From contig OX578146.1 of NCBI GenBank assembly GCA_951213105.1, positions 111,219,695-111,283,694 of the forward strand: DNA of 64,000 nt. Reading direction: 5' to 3'. Source of the DNA: Amaurobius ferox. Taxonomy: Eukaryota > Arthropoda > Arachnida > Araneae > Amaurobiidae. Below, piece by piece: positions 45,667-62,680 of the stretch. The position numbers and the translations under genes were made by a program. The stretch's first letter is position 1. The number at the start of each line of letters is the position of its first letter. The notes beneath the pieces are model-generated. The model had not been told where the DNA came from. It did not search any database and worked only from the letters and a program-made list of their open reading frames with translations.

Positions 45667-47287
45667 CTAGCCGAGTACCCGTTGAAAATCAACGGTTTCG
45701 TAATAAGCAACCCCCCGAATAATGTAAATTTTTTAATAATTCGAGTTTCACATTTAATCGGCAAATCGAATATTTTGGTCTGCAGAAACTTTTAAAGATG
45801 GAAATATTAGAAAACTTAAATTGTACACTTCTTCCTTTCGGACTATCTACCCATACACAAAATTAAAGTCTCTATCCCATCCCGAAGCATGCTATTTTAT
45901 CATTTTCCCATTCGACCGTCTTTCTGTGGAGCACAGCCATAAATGGACATTTAGGAAAAACTCTATTGGCCTTGGGTTTTTATCAGATGATTGGCCCATA
46001 TACCAAATATCAAGCCTCTATCACATTTAAAAAGGAATGTGTATAACTTATTCGAAAAATCGAACATTTTGGTGTGCAGCACCCCCTAAAGTAGAGAATA
46101 TTGGAAAACTGAAATTGTACACTTTTTTCTTCCAAATTATCTACCCGTACACCGAATTTGAAATCTCTATCTCATCCCAAAGCATGTTTTTTATCATTCC
46201 ATATTTCGAACGTTTTTCTCTGGAGCATCCACTTAATCGAACATTTTTGAGAAACTCTATTCGTCTTGGGTGTTTTCATCAAATGATTAGCCCATATACT
46301 AAATTTCAAGCCTCTATCATAATTTAAAGGAATAATTTCTTATTTATTCGGAAAATCGAACATTTAGGTTTGCGGCACCCACTAAATTATAAAATATTGG
46401 TAACCTGAAATCGCACTCACTTTTCCTTTCGAACTATTTACCCATACACCAAATTTGAAGTCTCTATCCTATCCCGAAGCATAGTTTTTCGTCATTTCAC
46501 CTTTCGAACGTTTTTCTCTGGAGCACCCCCTTAAATATGCATTTTTGAAAAACTTCATTTTTCTTGGGTTTTCTATCAAATGATTCACCCATATATCAAA
46601 TATCAAGCCTTTCTCACGTTCTATAAGGGGTGTTTCTATTTCATTCCGAAAATGGAAGATTCTTGTGTGCGGCACCCCCTAAAGTAGAAAATATTGGAAA
46701 ACTGAAATTGTACACTTTCTTCCTTCCAAACTATCTACCCTTACACCGAATTTCACATCTCTATCTCATCCCGAAGCATGTTTTCTGAACAATTCAGCTT
46801 TAGAATGTTCTTTCTGGAGCTCCCCTTAAACGAACGTTTTTGAAAAACTATATTCGTCTGGGGTGCATTCATCAAATGATTAGTGCATATACCTAATTTC
46901 AAGCCTCTATCAAATTTTAAAAGCGCCGTTTCTCATTATTTGGTAAATCGAACATTTTGGTGTGCGGCATCCCCTTAAGTAGAAAATATTGGAAATCTGA
47001 AATTGCACACTTTCTTCCATTCGAACGATTTACCCATACACCAAATTTGAAGTCTCCATCTTGTGGCAAAGCATGCTTTCCTATCATTTCACTTTTCAAA
47101 CGTTTTAGTGTGGAGCACCCCCCCCCCCCCCCCTCTAGAGAACGTTTTCGAAAAATTCGATTTTTCCAGGGAGTTTTACTGAACGATCGACCCGTGTACC
47201 AAATTGCAAGTCTCTATCTATTCGGGAAGTGCCTAAAAAATGCTTGACGGTCAGACAGACGGACTTTTGGCAATTAGTATATATAGA
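45667..47287 (-). mobile_element. Non-autonomous Helitron with ~296-bp tandem core
   Basis: On the minus strand the element begins TCTATATATACTAATTGCC, preceded by A. It ends with a perfect 7-bp-stem hairpin (CCGTTGA, TTT, TCAACGG), eight bases, and then CTAG followed by T. These are the canonical Helitron termini: 5' TC, 3' hairpin plus CTRR, insertion between A and T, no target duplication. The interior is about five diverged tandem units of roughly 296 bp (landmark ATCTACCCATACACC on the plus strand near 45846, 46139, 46437, 46733, 47029). There is no Rep/helicase gene. A run of about 17 C lies at 47118-47135. Confidence 0.75.
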
Positions 47288-47524
47288 TTTTAATTGATTT
47301 AGAGAAATATATATTCACACACACACGCACACAAATATGTATTGCTGAATTTAAAAACATGTTAATTATTTTTTAATTAACTAAGACATTTTATATGCAT
47401 CTAAAGTATATTTTAATTTTTAAAACAAATCATTTTTTACAAGTTTTAAAATAAATCCAGTTCTGTTCAAACTTTCCTGAAACATGAAAATTTAACATTA
47501 ATTTAAGCATTTTCCTTGCCAAGC

Positions 47525-47720
47525 CTATCATTTGACTTTTAGAACGTTTTGGTGTGGAGCACCCCCTCTAGAGAACTTTTTCGAAAAATTCGATTTTTCC
47601 AGGGGGTTTTATCGAACGATCGACCCGTGTAATAAATTGCAAGTCTCTATCTATTCAGGAAATTCCTAAAAAAAGCGTGACAAACAGACAGACGGACACT
47701 TGGCAATTAGTATATATAGA
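47525..47720 (-). mobile_element. Helitron fragment, 5' end only
   Basis: Repeats the first ~195 bp of the neighbouring Helitron, ending on the plus strand in CAATTAGTATATATAGA, with the same minus-strand 5'-TC terminus at 47720. The hairpin/CTAG end is missing. It shares GATCGACCCGTGTA and AAGTCTCTATCTATTC with 47185-47225. Confidence 0.8.
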
Positions 47721-47765
47721 TAGATTTTAATGTATTTAAGTGTGTATTATTATCATACTACATAC

Positions 47766-48012
47766 ATATTACCGATGTGGTGGCCGAACAGTCAAGGCAA
47801 GCGTTTCCTAGCAATCGTTCGGCAGCCGGGTTGTGGGTTCGAGTCCCACCTTCAGGCATGGGTGTTGTGTCGTTGGGCGCGGTGTGATCTCACCCCCACT
47901 GGTGCCCTGGGGCAACGTCATATGACCTAAAAGGTTCACTGTTTTGGCTGGTGTATGGGCGAATGATGGAAGAGTCAATTGTCTGGCCATTAGAAAAAAA
48001 AAACAAAAAAAC
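47766..48012 (+). mobile_element. tRNA-derived SINE C
   Basis: The head carries GTGGCCGAACAGTCAAGGC (A-box region) and GTGGGTTCGAGTCCCACC (B-box). The body contains CCCTGGGGCAACGTCATATG, and it ends in an A-rich tail at 47992-48012. The Leu/Ser-tRNA-like head is followed by unrelated sequence, so it is a SINE, not a tRNA gene. Flanking duplications are not clear. Confidence 0.82.
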
Positions 48013-48746
48013 AATTATCATATTACTATCATTCAGAAATAAATAAAAGAGTATGCCACTAATACCATTAAAAAGGGGCGTTAAGTCGATGCTACAAATT
48101 GGCTAAGTAACGTATTTTTAGTGAAAATAATTTTCTAAATAGTTATGAACCGTATTTTCTAGTTTATATTTTTCAATGCTTATTATATCTATACGCATAT
48201 GTGTAAAACATACGAATATATATATACTGCAAATTCGATATAATTTCCATTTTAAGCGTTATTTTGCGCAATAAATATTAAGTTTGTGTATACAAAGAAT
48301 GAAAAAGAAAAATTGTTAGATATTCATATGCTGTTTGCGTCATATCTTTTTGTTATCAGACATCGGTCTGTAGTCATCACAAAACAATTGCATTTACATA
48401 AAACAAAGGAAAATTCATTATCGTAAAATAATCTCAATGAATTTCCACAAGAATGTAATTGATTCCCATTTCTTTATCAGCCGTGTTCTAAATTGCAAAA
48501 TATCGGTGTGAACAGTATTGGTGTGGGGAGAGGGGGGGGGGGGGTGTAACGTTATCTTTCGATATCTTCATTACAACTGAAACAAAATGAATTAAATGTG
48601 CTAGAATTACTCCTGCTAATTGCTTCAAATAAAATTTAACGCGGGCAATCAAAGGCGGCGGATTTACTTGTAAGTGAACTAAGTGGCTGCTCAGGCCTCC
48701 GAATATTTATATATAATTTTTCAATTTCAAATTAATAAAAAAAAAA
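48013..48746. other. AT-rich DNA, no gene seen
   Basis: Contains a G-rich run at about 48527-48545; otherwise nothing recognised. Confidence 0.4.
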
Positions 48747-49659
48747 TCTGATGTGGGCAACACATGACTTTCCTTATATAATGCAATGAATTTACTACTT
48801 TTAAAGTTTAAAAAAATGTTATTCTTATAGTAGATACTTATATTCTTTCCAAGATATTGAATTTTCTTCAATGAGTTATCATTTTCATTAATTTAGCGCC
48901 ATTTTTATCAATTTGGCGAGATTTTTGTTAATTTGGCAACAATTAAAAATGTCGCCAAGTTGGCGACATTCCGCCAAATTCGTCGCCAAAATCTCGCCAA
49001 ACGTTATGGACGGACGATAAGTTATTCTTACAGCAGATAAATGACTATTGACGTTCAAATACAAAAGTATTACTCAAAGTATCTTTTTTCATGAATGGAA
49101 CGAGCTAGATCCACGAGAGTGATGTCACCCAATTTATCGCATGGTATTACATATGAAAAGTGGACATGTTTCACAATAGGAAATATATATTTTTTTATTT
49201 TATGTAACTTTTTGATAACTTTTTTGAAAAATGTACAATATCTCGAGAACGGTTCACGTTAGCGTTCTAAAATTTATGTCAATCGCTTTCTAATGAAAAA
49301 TTACATGAGAAATGTCTATTTGCACAACTTTATTAGCTGTTTTGATTTTTTGACGATTTTTCTAATATTTCACTCGAAAATTTAGGGGGGTTCTGAACAT
49401 TTGATTGCGTATAAAAACAATGAGCTTCCAGTGTTTATGGATTGTGATTTTTGTACCAAATTTCGTTCGAATCGGTCCATTCGTTCGTCAGTTATGGTCT
49501 CCACAGACTCACTGACACACACACATACACACATCACTTCAAAAATGTTTGATTCGTGATCTGGGATGCTTGAAACGTGCTCTCCCGTCGGAAACTCGAA
49601 TTCGAATTTTCGACCCCGTCACAATACTTTCCTTATGCATTATGTATATAAGGAAAGTA
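48747..49659 (+). mobile_element. HINE-like non-autonomous element, copy C
   Basis: Starts TCTGATGTGGGCAACAC and ends with the hairpin ACTTTCCTTATG...TATAAGGAAAGTAA. Internal TTGGCGACATTCCGCC inverted words and a short CA microsatellite (49515-49535) are present. Same orientation as the other copies. Confidence 0.8.
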
Positions 49660-49819
49660 AAAATACTGAATTGTGCAGAATAGCATTTTGTTTATGCGTA
49701 AAGAAATAATAAAATTCAAACATACAGAATGTAAAAGGAATTTCGGGATACCCAGAAAATTTTGTCGAGTTCGCTTACATAAAATTTGGAAAAAAAATAA
49801 AATGAATAAAAATTGATTT

Positions 49820-49960
49820 TGAAAGAATCTGTTGTTAAAAATTTTAAAATGGCCTTAATTCAAACAAATGTTTCTTATCATAGACAGTAGAGGGCTAAGG
49901 TTTTAAGGGCCCTGGGCTATACAGCATTGGGACCCAACTTTGGGGCTATCAGTAGAGCAT
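49820..49960. repeat. Repeat following HINE copy C, duplicated after copy D
   Basis: Shares CTGTTGTTAAA, CCCTGGGCTATACAGCATTG and TTTGGGGCTATCA with 51640-51775. Each lies about 160-185 bp downstream of a HINE-like copy. Confidence 0.7.
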
Positions 49961-50505
49961 GAACACTTTACATCACACGGACCATTTTGCCCTTATGCTT
50001 CCAAAACAAAATACTCGTTTGTTTAACAGTATGGAATTTTTTATTATTTTTATATTATAAAGGGGTACTTTAGAAATTTACAATCGTTTAATCTCTCATT
50101 ATAATAGGATATGTCTACATTTACCTTCTTTGAGGATATTTTTAATTAACCGGAAAATAAAATATTCACTTTCATTAAAATATATACAAGAGTTTTTTTT
50201 TAAGCAAAATCATTATGTATCTTTCCCTTCTCACTGACATATACATTGCAGAATTTGCTAATAAATGTATGTATCTTTAATGTACTAGTTAGTGACTACG
50301 GGGTATAAATGAATAGTCGTGTACATTCACTTAAAATCACTTAAAATGATCTTTAACAAATAAAATATTTAAATATATATTGTTATTTAACTATTCTAAA
50401 TAACCTATTTTCATCAAAGTTAAATTTTGATGTTTAATGGGTTTAGTTTCAACTTTTATTGGCTATCATCATCCGTTTATCATGACACGCTATGATAAAA
50501 AAAAA

Positions 50506-51270
50506 TTTGATGTGGGCAGCATATGACTTTCCTTATATAATGCAATGAATTTACTATTTTTACAATAAGAAAATAGGTTTTTCTTATAGTAGCTATTTAT
50601 ATGCTATCCAAGAAATTGAATTTTCATCAATTAGTCGTCATTTTCACTGATTTAGTGTCATTTTTATTCATTTGGCGAGATTTCAGTTAATTTGGCAACA
50701 ATTAAAAAGTCGCCAAGTTTGCGACATTCCGTCAAATTCGGCGCCAAAATCTCGACAAGCGTTATGAACGGAGAAATAAGTTATTCTTATAGCAGATAAA
50801 TAACTATTGGCGTTCAAATACAAAAGTATTACTCAAAGTATTTTTTCTCATGAATGGAACAAGCTAGATCTACTAGAATAATGTCACCCAATTTATCGTA
50901 TAATAGTACATATGGAAAGTGAACATGTTTCTCAGCAGTTAATATATTTTTTTTAATTTATAAGATTTTTTGATAAATTTATTTTTAAAATGTGCAATAT
51001 CTCGAGAACGGTGCCTGCTAGCGTTCTAAAGTTCACGTCAATCGTTTTTTAAGAAAAACATTAGATAGGTCTATCTGCGTAAATTTATTAAAGGTTTTGA
51101 TTTTTTGGTGATTTTTTCAAAATTTCACTCAACAATTTAGGGAGTTCTGAACATTCGATTACGTTTAAAACCAATAGGCTTCCTGTATTCACGGATTGTA
51201 ATTTTTGTACCAAATTTCGTTCGAATCGGTCCATTTGTTCGTCAGTTATCGTCTCCACAGACTCACTGAT

Positions 51271-51312
<42 letters not shown>

Positions 51313-51457
51313 TGTCACACACACACAGACATCACCTCAAAAATGTTTGATTCATGATCAGGGATGTTTAAAACGTGCTCTCCGGTCGAAAACTCGCATT
51401 CGAATTTTCGACCCCATCACAATACTTTCTTTATACATTATGTATATAAGGAAAGTA
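50506..51457 (+). mobile_element. HINE-like non-autonomous element, copy D
   Basis: The most diverged of the four copies, starting TTTGATGTGGGCAGCATATG and ending in the hairpin ACTTTCTTTATA...TATAAGGAAAGTAA. It has the longest (CA)n tract (about 51270-51330). The minus-strand frame through it (51088-51324) is repeat-derived. Confidence 0.78.
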
Positions 51458-51529
51458 ATAATGCCCTTCTGCCTTTACGTTTCTGCGTATTCTACTCCGC
51501 AGGTTGTTTATTTACAGTGATGCCCATGC

Positions 51530-51875
51530 TCTATTATGAGTGGTGCTTGATATCCATCTGTCCTTGGTTCTATAAGAGTTGGTGCTCCACGTGAAGACTA
51601 ATATGATAAGTGTTGGTCTCAATCCGGGTTTCTTTTGATAAGAATCTGCTGTTAAACATTTAAAAAAGACTTTAACTAATTCAAAATGTTTCTGGCATAA
51701 ATAGTAAAGAGTTAAAGTTTTAAGTTCCCTGGGCTATGAAGCATTGGTACCCAAATTTGGGGCTATCAATTATGAGTAGTACTTGATATCCATCTGCCTT
51801 TAGTTCTATAAGAGTTGGGGCTCCAAGTGGAGACTATATGATAAGTATTGGTCTCAGTTAGGGTTTTTCATTGTG
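51530..51875. repeat. Duplicated ~100-bp segment plus copy of the 49820 repeat
   Basis: Two copies of a block with TTGATATCCATCTG, TATAAGAGTTGG and AAGTATTGGTCTCA-like words at 51540-51630 and 51777-51870 flank the repeat at 51640-51775. Confidence 0.75.
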
Positions 51876-52084
51876 TAACCTGGGGTCAATTACTATGATT
51901 TTGTATATAAAAAATATTTTTCTATTTATTTATTGGTTTTAACCAAAATTAAGTTATAATTGTTTGTCATAAATGCTAAAACTCAGACATAATTTTGTAA
52001 CATACATATTATAGAGTTACATATTAGAAATAATAATTACATCCTAGAAACACCCAAGAATATTACCGTTTATACGCCCAATTA

Positions 52085-52160
52085 TGTAAATTCTCTCAGT
52101 TTTCCAAGATATTAAATTTCGTCAATTTCGCGCCATTTTCTGTCAATTTGGTGAAATATT
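52085..52160 (+). repeat. HINE-like fragment
   Basis: TTCCAAGATATTAAATTTCG followed by GCGCCATTTTCTGTCAATTTGG matches an internal part of the HINE-like family (compare 11245-11340). It ends where the large inverted repeat begins. Confidence 0.55.
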
Positions 52161-52161
52161 A

Positions 52162-55100
52162 AACAAGAAAAATCAATCATGCTTAAAGCATTGATTATGA
52201 AACACTTTCCAACTTCAATGCAATTTTATTTAAAAAAAGTCGAAAATGCAATGCATTCATTCCTCGGTAATATTTTAAAACTTATCACAATACTACATTG
52301 ATTTATTATATTTGAAAACTTAAACCTTCATTGAAAAAAATGAACTTCATTCAAATGACGGCATTGAAATATAAATTGCCAGGTTTAAATATCTCTAAAA
52401 TGCAACACATTCCACGGTAATATTTTTAAAACTATCATAATACTACGATAATTTATTATATTTGAAAACTTCATCGAAAACAACTGAAATAAATTCGAAT
52501 GACGTCATAGAAAAAATAACACGCCTGGATCTCTCTATAAAAGCAGGATTTCATTCATCACAATACTATAATAATTTATTTTATTTAAAAATTAAGACCA
52601 TGGAGCTACAATTCATAAACTCTATGCTTAAAACTTCATCGAAAAAAATCGTCCTTCTGTTTATAAAATCAATTAATATTTCATTCATATCAGCCATGCA
52701 GACTCCATGGACTGAATTATTTTGTGTTAAAGAAATACAGTAATTCTAATACAACTCATTCTACATATTTTGCTGTTTACATTTTACATAGATGAAAAAT
52801 AGGCTTAGATGTAGAAATAATCAAATTTGAACGAGAATTTAAACTCAAATATATTGTCATTGTGTTGTTTTAGTATGTAGATGCACAGAATTTAAGTAAA
52901 AATAAAGTAGTTTTAGGACGGATACAACACTCAATATGAATTAAAAAGAACTTTAAAAAATCACGATTTTGAAACAAGATGGATGCCATATATCATTTTG
53001 AAGTGGGTCATGTGATCGTTTCATATCATGGTCACGTGATCGTTTCATATAAGATGTGTAATTATTATTTTAATTTTTATTTAAAAAACTACTGAATATA
53101 TTTCGCTGAATTTTTTTTTCATATATATTTTATGGAACAATTTGACTATTACCTAAAATTTTCGAAGCAATTTGTGAATTTTAAATCCGCTTAAAAAATG
53201 TTTGAAAAATTAGGTCCCATAGGGCTCAATGTATTTCATTTTTTCAACCCGGGTTCAATCCAAAACTAATTGGGTGATATTATTCATTTATATTCCCATA
53301 GGTCCTACAGACCGTCTGAACAACATACTAAAATTTCATTTTGATTAAGTCATTTTTACGGCAGTTATCGTGCTAACGGACAGACAGAATGAACAAAGTC
53401 ATAAACACTTTTCAACTTTGTTGTAAAGTGTTAAAAATACGCCAATTTGGTTATATATAACTAAATTTATCGCCAAGGTCACCCAAATTTGTTGCAAAAC
53501 TTTAAAGGTAGACAAATACACATTTAGATGGAGAGAAGAGATTTTCATATATAGAAATAGCAATTACTGTTTTACTTGCATCATGCTTCACCAGCATGGA
53601 GTGACTGACTTGCCGTTACAGATTTTTAGCACTGGCTATATTTTTCCAATAGTGATGAAAATAATTCTTCTTTTACGCAGTACAATCTACACAGTGAAAT
53701 ATTTAAAAGTGGATTTCTGCGAAAACTATTTTTACGCGGTAAATTGATTAACTTGAAACTTATTGTTGCTTTTTTAACGCGATACAAAAGACGGCGGTAA
53801 ATTGATTGAGCCGTTTCCTAGTTAAAAGCGACCTATAAACGCATGTATTATATACTTACAAAACTCACCAATAGGGGGCGTTCCGAAAATTTTGCTTTCG
53901 TCAGCATAAAATAACCGATACCTGCAATGACAGCAAAAGCCCTTGTTATTTGCCACAATTTTGCGAACCTTTATATAGACTACAAATTCAGTTTTTCCAC
54001 GTAGTTGACAGTGGCGGATTTAGAGAAGTCGGCAGGATGGGTAACGCCGACAGGGCCTCGTATCTATATGGGATCCACAGAGAAATAATATATGAGGCTA
54101 AATTCAATATTTTGTATTAAAAAAGTTAATACAATCAATCACATATATATTATTTCAGATACATTATCAAATTTTGGTGTCACGCAAACTAAATACGCCC
54201 TTAAGATTCCCCCCAGAGCAACCTCAGCTCCACTTTTACTCCAGTACAAACTGGAAGGGCTACTGCGTCAGGTGCGAATCAATTAAAAAATTTGGATTCA
54301 ACATTGTCCAGATTTTCTTTTCACATAAAAATGTAGAATCGCTAAACTTTAAAAATTTTTTTTTAAATTGATTCAAACGTTTTTAAAACTTTACAACAAA
54401 GTTGAAAAGTGTTTATGGCTTTGTTCATTCTGTCTGTCCGTTAGCACAATAACTGCAGTAAAAATGACTTTATCAAAATGAAATTTTAGTATGTTGTTCA
54501 GACGGTCTGTGGGACCTATGGGAATATAAATGACTAATATCACCCAATTCGTTTTGGATTGAACCCGGGTTGAAAAAATGAAATACATTGAACTCTATGG
54601 GACCTAATTTTTCAAACATTTTTTAAGCGAATTTAAAATTCACAAATTGCTTCGAAAGTTTTAGAAAATATTCAAATTATCCCATAAAATATATAAAAAA
54701 AAATTCAGAAAAATATATTCAGTAGTTTTTTAAATAAAAATTTAAATAATAATTACACCTTTTATATGAAGCGATCACGTGACCCACTTCAAAATAAAAT
54801 ATGGCATCCATCGTGTGTCAAAATCGTGATTTTTAAAGTTCTTTTTAATACATATTGAATGTTGTATGCGTCCTAAAACCGTTTAATTTTTGCTTAAATT
54901 CTGTGCATCTACATGCTAAAACAACGGAATTACAATATATTTGAGTTTAAATGATCATCCAAATTTGATTATTTCTACAACGAAGCTTAGTTTCCACTTA
55001 TGGAAAATGTAAACAGCAAAATATGTAGAATGAGTTGTATAAGAACTGCTGCATTTCTTTAACGCAAAATTATTTAGCTCATGGAGTCTGCAATGTAGCT

Positions 55101-55651
55101 GATATGAATGAAATATTCATTAATTTTACAGAGAGAAGGGCGATTTTTTGGATGAAGTTTTAAGCATAGAGTTTAATTACTCGTACCTCCATGGTCTTAA
55201 GTTTTTAAATAAAATAAATTATTATAGTATTGTGATGAATGAAATGAATGGAAAAATGTTTATGAATGAAATGCTGCTTTTATAGAGAGAGCCAGGCGTG
55301 TTATATTTCGATGACGTCATTTGAATAAATTTCTGTGGTTTTCGATGAAGTTTTTAAATATAATAAATTATTGTAGTATTATGATAATTTTAAAAATATT
55401 ACCGAGGAATGTATCGCATTTTAGATATGTTTAAACCAGGCAGTTTATATTTCAATGCCGTCATTTGAATGAAGTTCATTTTTTCGATGAAGTTTTAAGT
55501 TTTCAAATATAATAAATTAATGTAGTATTGTGATAATTTTTAAATATAACCGAGGAATGTATCGCATTTTAGAGATGTTTAAATAAAATTGCATTGAAGT
55601 TGGAAAGTGTTTCATAATCAATGCTTTATGCATGATTGATCTTTCTTGTTT
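52162..55651. mobile_element. 3.5-kb inverted repeat (foldback element)
   Basis: Arms of about 1.27 kb (52162-53438 and 54379-55651) are reverse complements with scattered differences. The outer ends read ACAAGAAAAATCAATCATGC with its inverse, and the inner ends CAACTTTGTTGTAAAGT with its inverse. The outer part of each arm has about three sub-repeats of around 130-150 bp, each with GAATGTATCGCATTTTAGA and ATGACGTCATTTGAAT-like words (for example 55404 and 55552). The about 940-bp spacer (53439-54378) is not repeated. It holds a 65-codon frame (ALKIPPRATSAPLLLQY) without a recognised domain. No transposase is visible, so mobility is inferred from shape only. Confidence 0.85.
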
Positions 55652-56228
55652 ATCGTTAAGTAAAGTAGAAAATACAATCTTTTGTAGTTTTGCGTTAATT
55701 TTAAAAATACTTCTATTATTAATTTTAAAATAATTTTTTAAATGTACAAAAATGATTTAGTCCAGTTCTACGTCTTGCAAAAAATTCCAAGAAAAAAATC
55801 TAAAAATCCAATACTAAATTTGGCTATTTTCATTCACCCATTGATTAACTCAGGTTAGTTTCAGAAAGTTTTCTCAAGAGAAATTTTGGAATTTTGCAAG
55901 AAAAATATTTTCATCTACCAAAAGTAGAATGACTCTGGCAAAAGATGAGAAAAGCAGAAATACTCAAGATAATGAAGACCCACACGAAAGACAAATTCTC
56001 AGAAGAATCTCATGCCTGCAGACAGATGGGTATTACTCTAAAAATGATCAAAATGTGTTCAGAAAGTCCTAAAACATATACTGACATCAAAAGTTTTATG
56101 AAAACAATATTTTCTCTAAACAGTATTCTATGTATAGTATGAGAAAGTTATAGGGAAAATATCGATATTTATTAACATAAGGCTGAATTCCTAATAATTG
56201 CCAATTTTGTTTCGCTTGAGTTTAAAAA

Positions 56229-56230
<2 letters not shown>
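55652..56230. other. AT-rich DNA, no gene seen
   Basis: The frame at 55945-56142 has no recognised domain. Confidence 0.4.

Positions 56231-56260
<30 letters not shown>
56231..56260. repeat. (TA)n microsatellite, left side of transposon
   Basis: TA run directly abutting the element end TTAGGGTGCATC. Together with 59352-59476 it indicates insertion into, or expansion of, a TA microsatellite. Confidence 0.9.
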
Positions 56261-61399
<5,139 letters not shown>

Positions 61400-62155
61400 A
61401 CTGTATGGTAAGTATATATGTTACAATGGCTCTGAAAATTTGCATCGCATTCAGCAAAATTGTACGGATAGGTGTTTTTGAATTACATAATATATCTATA
61501 TTAGAGCTTTCGTTTACAGAGCTTGGTGATACATGGCAATGCTACAATTTTACCAAAAATGGGATTTTTCCAGAAAGAGCTGCATACAGCTAGGTATTAT
61601 TCGATGGGGAAAATCCCAGTTTGGTGAAAAATGTCGCTAGTCAAGTTATTGTTCCAAGCCCTTCATTTATACTTTTCTGTTTACTTAATGGAACTTGTTT
61701 TTATATAGCTTACACAAATGATGGGATGGACAACCAGATTTATATAAATGTATATGTGACGAAATCTCAAGGTTTCATCACATATCCTATTTTAACTTTG
61801 ATTTTCTATTGTTTTACAACTTATTATATTTTATCCTTTATGGGTGTGGGTCAGGCTCGGATACTAGCTCCGAGATTGGACCAGGAGTAACGGACCATGA
61901 TCATCCTTTTCAACTTTGGTTCATCATGCACATTACTGATAACGAAAAAATTAAAGGCAATGGATCCGTCCAACTGGGAAATCTGAAGAGATCCCACCGG
62001 ATATATCTGGTTATGTTAATAATTATATTGTGGCTAATATGCAACAATATGCTGGAGAGCATTACGTGAGAGACTCTTGTAGTGCCTTGTTGCCAGCCCC
62101 CCTAACTGTCCCCCACATCAAGCCTCAATTGCTGCTCGAAGGGAGAAATATGTAA
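61400..62155 (+). other. Coding-like remnant of unknown origin
   Basis: Several overlapping frames look coding-like, but none is intact. The best is 61988-62155, a start-less 56-codon stretch ending in TAA and reading EIPPDISGYVNNYIVANMQQ, then YAGEHYVRDSCSALLPAPLT. Upstream at 61845-61890, another frame gives GSGSDTSSEIGPGVTDHDH. A possible AG acceptor precedes 61988 (CTGAAG), but no GT-bounded partner exon is evident. It could be the decayed end of a transposon gene or a host exon; I do not recognise the family. Confidence 0.3.
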
Positions 62156-62305
62156 TACGTAGACGATATGGCATCTAGTAAGTCAACAAGAGAGTGAGTT
62201 TTGAAGCCTAAGAGCTCAAGTTGTATAATTGGTAAACTAGAGTAGCACAGTCCTAAAAGGAATTTTTGTATAACTTTATCGTTTAATAAATAAAACTGCT
62301 GATTT

Positions 62306-62588
62306 CTTTCTTTCGACCCAGCCGTCCGACCTATCCAAAAGTGTAAGGTATCTGTTTAGACCACCGAGACAGTGCCACCCAATTTAGACCGGAACCTCGT
62401 GGAGACGACATCCACAGGGTCCGTACCTTCATTTTCCAACCACCAACCGCACGGAAGGACTTTTAATCCCACATATTTAACGTATTCGTACTTCGCGTGA
62501 ACATGGGGGCAGTTTGGACAGAGTCGGGAATCGAATTCGGGCCCTCAGAGTACAATCCCCGTGCCTTAACCATTGGGCTATCCCATCC
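62306..62588 (-). mobile_element. tRNA-derived SINE A, diverged full-length copy
   Basis: On the minus strand: A-box ATAGCCCAATGGTTAAGGCA, B-box GGGCCCGAATTCGATTCCC, the shared body word GAGGTTCCGGTCTAAAT and the end word GGTCGGACGGCTGGG with a GAAA-rich tail. It is more diverged than the copy at 29213 and has only vague flanking similarity (AAAACTGCTG left, AAAACAGCTG right), so it is older. Confidence 0.82.
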
Positions 62589-62680
62589 CAAAACAGCTGC
62601 TTATAAAACATTAACTTACAGAAATTCCTTGAAGAAGCAGACATATATCAGTTAGGTGAGTACAGTTGCTTCGGTGGCAT

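Noticed and set aside
47766..47840. Possible functional tRNA gene
   Set aside because: A-box and B-box are present, but the cloverleaf is imperfect and the unit continues into a SINE body with an A-rich tail.
51088..51324. Minus-strand frame with repeated Val-Cys
   Set aside because: It runs through the CA microsatellite and 3' part of a HINE-like element; related text in the other copies is interrupted.
53439..54378. Transposase gene in the spacer of the 3.5-kb inverted repeat
   Set aside because: The frames are at most 65 codons and contain no recognisable catalytic motif.
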